This document shows positions 60,045 to 64,000 of a DNA stretch of 64,000 nt, in pieces. The stretch is from Jiangella alba (GTDB lineage Bacteria > Actinomycetota > Actinomycetes > Jiangellales > Jiangellaceae), in assembly GCF_900106035.1 (NCBI RefSeq), contig NZ_FNUC01000003.1:372001-436000 (forward strand). Direction: 5' to 3'. Positions within the stretch are counted from its first letter, which is position 1, and each line of letters opens with the position of its first letter. The position numbers and the translations under genes were made by a program. A model generated the notes under the pieces. The model did no database searches and was not told the origin of the DNA. It saw only the letters and a program-made list of their open reading frames with translations.

Positions 60045-60433
60045 CGACCGGGTACTCGGGCACGCCGCTGGTGCGCAAGCTCGGCATCGAGCCGGGGCAC
60101 CGCGTCCTCTTCGACGGCGCGCCCGGCGGGTTCGCGCTCGACGGCGTCCGGCCCGACCACCACCCGGGACCCGGCCCGTACGACGTCGTGCTCACGTTCG
60201 TCCGCGACCGCGCCACGCTCGACCGCGACCTCCCCGCCCACCAGGACCGCATCGAGCGCGCCGGCATGGTGTGGGTGGCCTGGCCGAAGCGGGCCAGCAA
60301 GGTCCCCACGGACATGACGGAGGACGTCGTGCGCGAGGTGGCGCTGCCGCTCGGCCTGGTCGACGTCAAGGTGTGCGCCATCGACGCGGTGTGGTCCGGC
60401 CTGAAGCTGGTGATCCGCAAGGAGAACCGCTGA
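60041..60433 (+). CDS. DUF3052 family protein
   Basis: 130 residues. GYSGTPLVRKLGIEPGHRV opens the protein and VWVAWPKRASKVPTDMTEDVVRE is its signature; these are typical of the actinobacterial DUF3052 family, of unknown function. GTG 60041 is coupled (GTGA) to the CPBP protease gene. Confidence 0.88.
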   Translation: MTTGYSGTPLVRKLGIEPGHRVLFDGAPGGFALDGVRPDHHPGPGPYDVVLTFVRDRATLDRDLPAHQDRIERAGMVWVAWPKRASKVPTDMTEDVVREVALPLGLVDVKVCAIDAVWSGLKLVIRKENR

Positions 60434-60456
60434 CGCCGTCACCACGTCCAACCAGC

Positions 60457-61530
60457 ATGAAGGGGGCACTTCTGGTGGCCGCGGCGGGGCTGGCCCTGCT
60501 GGCGGCGGGATGTGGTGAGACGGCGGGCGGCCCGGGTGCGGACGGCGAGCCGATTCGCGACGGTGACGGCGGGGCGTGGCGGCCGGTCGCGCAGTCGCCG
60601 CTGACGCCGCGTGAGGCGCCGCTGACGGTCGCCGTCGGCGGGAGGATCCTGGTCGCCGGCGGCAGCGACGGCCCGCCCTGCCCGCCGAACGCCGACTGCG
60701 TCGCACCGCCGCCACCGCTGCGCGACGGCGCGCTGTACGACCCGGCGGCCGACGCGTGGACGCCCATCGCCGACGCCCCGGCGCCGGTCGGAGGGGGCGT
60801 GGACACGTCGGTGGTCATCGGCGACACCGTCTACGTGACCACCGTGATCTTCGACGAGGACGGCACGACCACGACGTTCCAGTCGTACGACGCGGCCGCG
60901 GACGCCTGGGCCGAGCTGACCCCGCCCGACGACAGCGAATTCCGCGCCCTGACGGCGGTCGGCGGCCGGGTCGTCGCCTACCGCGGCTCGCACGAGGACT
61001 ACGACGGAGGGACGCTGGCGCCGCTGGACCCGCTGCCGCCCGACCTCGGCTACGATCCCGCCACGGACACCTGGGCGCCGCTGCCGGCCGATCCGCTCGG
61101 CCCGTCCTACGACCGCCGCCTCGTCGGCATCGGCGGCGGCGAGACGAACCCGTGGGGCCGTGAGATCCCGTACGGCGGCGTCCTCGATCCCGCCACCGGG
61201 ACGTGGTCGACGCTGCCCGAGCGGGCGCATCGCGATCCCCTCGACGGGTTCATGATCCCGGTCGGCGACCTCACCGGCGAGCGGACCATCGTCTCGGGCG
61301 CCTGGGCCCTCGACGTCCCCACCGGGACGTGGGCGCGGCTGCCGGACCTCCCGGTCGAGGGCCACGTCCAGGGCCGGTCGGCCGCCTTCGCCGACACCCC
61401 CGACGGCGGCCTGGTCCTCCTCTGGGGCGGCTCGCACTGGCCGGACGCCGACGCCATGGGCATGGGCGACGTGGGCGACGGCGAGCTGATCGCCGACGGA
61501 TGGGTGTGGACCATCCCCGCGCCGGACTGA
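60457..61530 (+). CDS. kelch-repeat-like lipoprotein
   Basis: 357 residues. Lipobox LLAAGC, then kelch-type repeats with the pattern ..YDPAADAWTPI, SYDAAADAWAEL, GYDPATDTWAPL, VLDPATGTWSTL, ALDVPTGTWARL, which would give a beta-propeller at the cell surface. A binding role is inferred. ATG 60457; a weak GGAG sits in the end of the upstream gene. Confidence 0.8.
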   Translation: MKGALLVAAAGLALLAAGCGETAGGPGADGEPIRDGDGGAWRPVAQSPLTPREAPLTVAVGGRILVAGGSDGPPCPPNADCVAPPPPLRDGALYDPAADAWTPIADAPAPVGGGVDTSVVIGDTVYVTTVIFDEDGTTTTFQSYDAAADAWAELTPPDDSEFRALTAVGGRVVAYRGSHEDYDGGTLAPLDPLPPDLGYDPATDTWAPLPADPLGPSYDRRLVGIGGGETNPWGREIPYGGVLDPATGTWSTLPERAHRDPLDGFMIPVGDLTGERTIVSGAWALDVPTGTWARLPDLPVEGHVQGRSAAFADTPDGGLVLLWGGSHWPDADAMGMGDVGDGELIADGWVWTIPAPD

Positions 61531-61723
61531 CGTGGGGGACGGCCGGGTGTCGCGCGGCCTGTTGCCGCACGCTCTGTTGTCGCACGGTCTGCCGGTGCGC
61601 GTTGTCGGTGCGCGCCGATAGGTTCGGCCCACCCGGCCGGGAGGGGTGCGGCCGCCACCGACGTTCACCAGCGGCGAGGTGCTGGGCGACCCGACGCCGC
61701 GCTGCGGACGGGCCGTTGGTGTC

Positions 61724-61752
61724 TTGTCCCCGAAACATCGCCGTCCTACGCT
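61724..61752 (+). promoter_or_regulatory. promoter of the ATP-grasp operon
   Basis: TTGTCC at 61724-61729 and TACGCT at 61747-61752 are 17 bases apart; the -10 box ends eight bases before the ATG at 61761, so the mRNA may be leaderless. Confidence 0.55.
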
Positions 61753-61760
61753 GCCGAGGT

Positions 61761-63419
61761 ATGACGGACATGCTGGCCGGATACCGATTCGGGGCGGCAT
61801 GGGACGAGGTCTACACGTCCGGTGGCGCGCCGCGGCCCACGTACGGCGGCCTGCACGAGGCGCTGACCGCGGCCGGCCCCGAGGTGTTGTCGAACCTCGC
61901 CGCGTTCCTCGGCACGGTCTTCCGCGACCAGGGCATCACGTTCGACCACGAGGGCGTGGAGCGGCCGTTCCCGCTGGACATCGTCCCGCGCATCATCACC
62001 GCCGCCGAGTGGGACGCTGTGGAGCGGGGGGTCGCCCAGCGGGTCCGCGCGCTGGAGGCGTTCCTCGACGACGTGTACGGGTCGGGGCTGGTGTTCCGCG
62101 ACGGCGTGGTGCCGCGGCAGGTGGTGGTGTCGTCGCAGCACTTCCACCGGCAGGCGTTCGGCATCCGGCCGCCGAACGGGGTGCGGGTGCACGTGTCCGG
62201 CATCGACCTCGTCCGCGACGAGCAGGGCGAGTTCCGCGTCCTCGAGGACAACCTGCGCACGCCGTCCGGGGTGTCGTACGTCGTCGAGAACCGGCGGGCG
62301 CTGGCGCGGGTGCTGCCCGACCTGTTCGCCGGGCACCTGGTGCGCCCGGTCGCCGGCTACCCGGCCCGGCTACTGGCGGCGCTGCGTGCGGCCGCGCCGC
62401 CCGGCGTCGAGGACCCGACGATCGTCGTGCTGACGCCCGGTGTCTACAACGCCGCCTACTCCGAGCACACGCTGCTGGCCCGGCAGATGGGCGTGCAGTT
62501 GGTCGAGGGCCGCGACCTCTCCGTCGTCGGCAACGAGGTGCGCATCCGGACGACGCGCGGGCACCAGCGGGTCGACGTCATCTACCGGCGGGTCGACGAC
62601 GACTTCCTCGACCCCGTGCAGTTCCGCGCCGACTCCATGGTCGGCAGCCCCGGCCTGCTCAACGCCGCCCGGGCCGGCAACGTGACGCTGGCCAACGCGG
62701 TCGGCAACGGCGTCGCCGACGACAAGCTCATCTACACCTACGTGCCCGACCTCATCCGGTACTACCTCAGCGAGGAGCCGGTGCTGCGCAACGTCGAGAC
62801 CTGGCGGCTGGACACGCCGGAGAACATCGCGCAGGTGCTGTCGAACCTCGGCGACCTCGTGCTCAAGCCGGTCGACGGGTCCGGTGGCAAGGGCATCGTC
62901 ATCGGGCCGCAGGCGACGGACGACGAGCTGGCGGCGCTGCGCGCGGCGGTCGAGGCGAACCCGCGCGGCTACGTCGCGCAGCGGCCGGTCCGGCTGTCGA
63001 CGGTGCCGACGCTGATCGGCGACCAGCTCGCGCCCCGTCACGTCGACCTGCGTCCGTTCGCCGTCAACGACGGCCGCGAGGTGTGGGTGCTGCCCGGCGG
63101 CCTGACCCGGGTCGCGCTGCCCGAGGGCAGCCTGATCGTCAATTCCAGCCAGGGCGGCGGCTCGAAGGACACCTGGGTGCTGGCGTCGCCCGCCGGCCCC
63201 GCCGAACCGGTCGCCGGGGCGACGAGCGAGACCAGCGCCGTCCTCGCCGGGTCCGGGCTCACCGAGCCCGAGGCCGACCTCCCCGCCGGCGCCGGCGCGC
63301 CCGGCCTGGGCGACCACGTCGACGGACGCCGCCCGCTCGCCGTCCCGCCCGACCTCGGCCCGTCCGAACCACCCCGTGAGCAGCAGCAACAGCAACAACA
63401 GGGGAGGGGCGCATGCTGA
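61761..63419 (+). CDS. circularly permuted ATP-grasp type 2 family protein
   Basis: 552 residues. YGGLHEAL, VLEDNLRTPSGVSYVVENR, LTPGVYNAAYSEHTLLAR, YRRVDDDFLDP and KPVDGSGGKGIVIGP are hallmark stretches; the family is thought to form an amide bond on an unknown peptide. The Asp/Pro/Gly-rich C-terminal tail ends in a run of glutamines encoded by CAG/CAA. It overlaps the alpha-E gene by seven bases, the usual operon partner. Confidence 0.9.
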   Translation: MTDMLAGYRFGAAWDEVYTSGGAPRPTYGGLHEALTAAGPEVLSNLAAFLGTVFRDQGITFDHEGVERPFPLDIVPRIITAAEWDAVERGVAQRVRALEAFLDDVYGSGLVFRDGVVPRQVVVSSQHFHRQAFGIRPPNGVRVHVSGIDLVRDEQGEFRVLEDNLRTPSGVSYVVENRRALARVLPDLFAGHLVRPVAGYPARLLAALRAAAPPGVEDPTIVVLTPGVYNAAYSEHTLLARQMGVQLVEGRDLSVVGNEVRIRTTRGHQRVDVIYRRVDDDFLDPVQFRADSMVGSPGLLNAARAGNVTLANAVGNGVADDKLIYTYVPDLIRYYLSEEPVLRNVETWRLDTPENIAQVLSNLGDLVLKPVDGSGGKGIVIGPQATDDELAALRAAVEANPRGYVAQRPVRLSTVPTLIGDQLAPRHVDLRPFAVNDGREVWVLPGGLTRVALPEGSLIVNSSQGGGSKDTWVLASPAGPAEPVAGATSETSAVLAGSGLTEPEADLPAGAGAPGLGDHVDGRRPLAVPPDLGPSEPPREQQQQQQQGRGAC

Positions 63420-64000
63420 GCCGCATCGCGGAGTCGCTGTACTGGATCGGCCGCTACCTGGAGCGGGCCGACGCGAAGGCGCGCGTCCTCGACGTCCACC
63501 TGACCCGCATCCAGGACGAGCCGGGCACCGACCAGGAGCGGCAGCTGCGCACGCTGCTCGCCGCGATGGGCGTCGACCCCGGCGACGGCCCGGTGACGCC
63601 GTCGTCGGTGGTGGGGCTGCTGGCCTTCGACCAGGAGTCGCCGGCGTCGATCACGGCGGCTCTGACGGCGGCCCGCGAGAACGCCCGCGGCGCCCGCGAG
63701 ATCCTCTCCAGCGAGCTGTGGGAGGCGCTCAACGTCACCTGGCACGGCCTCGCCGAACGCCGCATGGCCGCGGCGGTGCTCGGGCCGCAGGTGTTCTGCC
63801 ACTACGTCCGCGAGCGCACCGCCATGACCACCGGGCTGATCTCCACGACGATGGTCCGCGACGACGGCTGGCGGTTCCTGTCGCTCGGGGTCGCGCTGGA
63901 GCGCATCGACATGGCCGCGCGCATGCTGTCGACCCCGGCGCTGGCCGAGGGCCGCCCGTCGGTGCTGGCCGGGCTGCTGCGCAGCGTCGGCGGCCACGAC
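63413..64000 (+). CDS. alpha-E domain-containing protein, C-terminus outside window
   Basis: At least 196 residues, open to the right edge. MLSRIAESLYWIGRYLERADAKARVLDVHL and the helical LSSELWEALN segment identify the alpha-E family, which accompanies the circularly permuted ATP-grasp protein and often a transglutaminase-like protein. ATG 63413 has GGGGAGGG upstream. Confidence 0.9.
   Translation, partial: MLSRIAESLYWIGRYLERADAKARVLDVHLTRIQDEPGTDQERQLRTLLAAMGVDPGDGPVTPSSVVGLLAFDQESPASITAALTAARENARGAREILSSELWEALNVTWHGLAERRMAAAVLGPQVFCHYVRERTAMTTGLISTTMVRDDGWRFLSLGVALERIDMAARMLSTPALAEGRPSVLAGLLRSVGGHD

Noticed and set aside
1-64000. tRNA or rRNA genes
   Set aside because: No cloverleaf or rRNA-like conserved stretch was noticed while reading, although a covariance-model scan was not possible.

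Overview
The window is GC-rich DNA from an actinobacterium. Support comes from frequent GTG (and one TTG) starts, four-base GTGA/ATGA gene overlaps, F420-type enzymes, a DUF3052 protein, Tat-exported lipoproteins, and several genes whose -10 box sits 6-8 bases before the start codon (leaderless transcripts). Gene content resembles soil or plant-associated Jiangella-like genera, but that is an inference from style, not a proof. I see no rRNA, tRNA or CRISPR array.

Layout. 1-12.2 kb: a giant secreted subtilase that runs off the left edge, a frameshifted Tat-exported aminotransferase V, a short-chain dehydrogenase, a nucleotidyltransferase, and a hydrolase/DHFR-like/NTF2-like operon facing a TetR gene across a 38-bp palindrome. 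12.2-16.4 kb: an 82-bp minisatellite, a strong bidirectional terminator, a Tat-secreted GH127 beta-L-arabinofuranosidase behind a LacI-type operator, and a G-rich repeat tract. 16.4-29.6 kb: one directional block with a FadR-type GntR regulator, 4-hydroxyproline epimerase, a DapA-family deaminase, an alpha-ketoglutarate-semialdehyde-type dehydrogenase, a three-part D-hydroxyproline dehydrogenase and a complete Dpp/Opp-type peptide ABC transporter. Together this is a full route from 4-hydroxyproline peptides to alpha-ketoglutarate. 30.1-44.8 kb: a cupin, three tandem M6 metallopeptidases, a lipoprotein plus extracytoplasmic thioredoxin pair, a PucR-type regulator, a fourth M6 peptidase, and a second subtilase with a MITE-like element at its stop codon. 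44.9-45.9 kb: an IS982-type insertion sequence. 46-64 kb: mixed metabolism, including F420-type oxidoreductases, two MmyB-like regulators, Ogt, a bioY-acyl ligase-thiolase-ecfT operon without an ATPase, a PHP phosphoesterase fused by deletion to PhoD debris, a CPBP protease, and a circularly permuted ATP-grasp plus alpha-E pair that runs off the right edge.

How it fits together. The central 32 kb reads as a locus for using hydroxyproline-rich protein. Secreted M6 and S8 peptidases could cut the protein, GH127 could remove beta-L-arabinose (the sugar linked to hydroxyproline in plant extensins), the ABC transporter could import peptides, and the cytoplasmic enzymes could burn hydroxyproline. 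A 21-bp palindromic site with the same spacer (GTGnn) lies before the aldehyde dehydrogenase gene, the transporter operon and the PucR gene. Partial versions lie before the deaminase, the GntR gene and the first two M6 genes. This suggests one regulator ties secretion, uptake and catabolism together.
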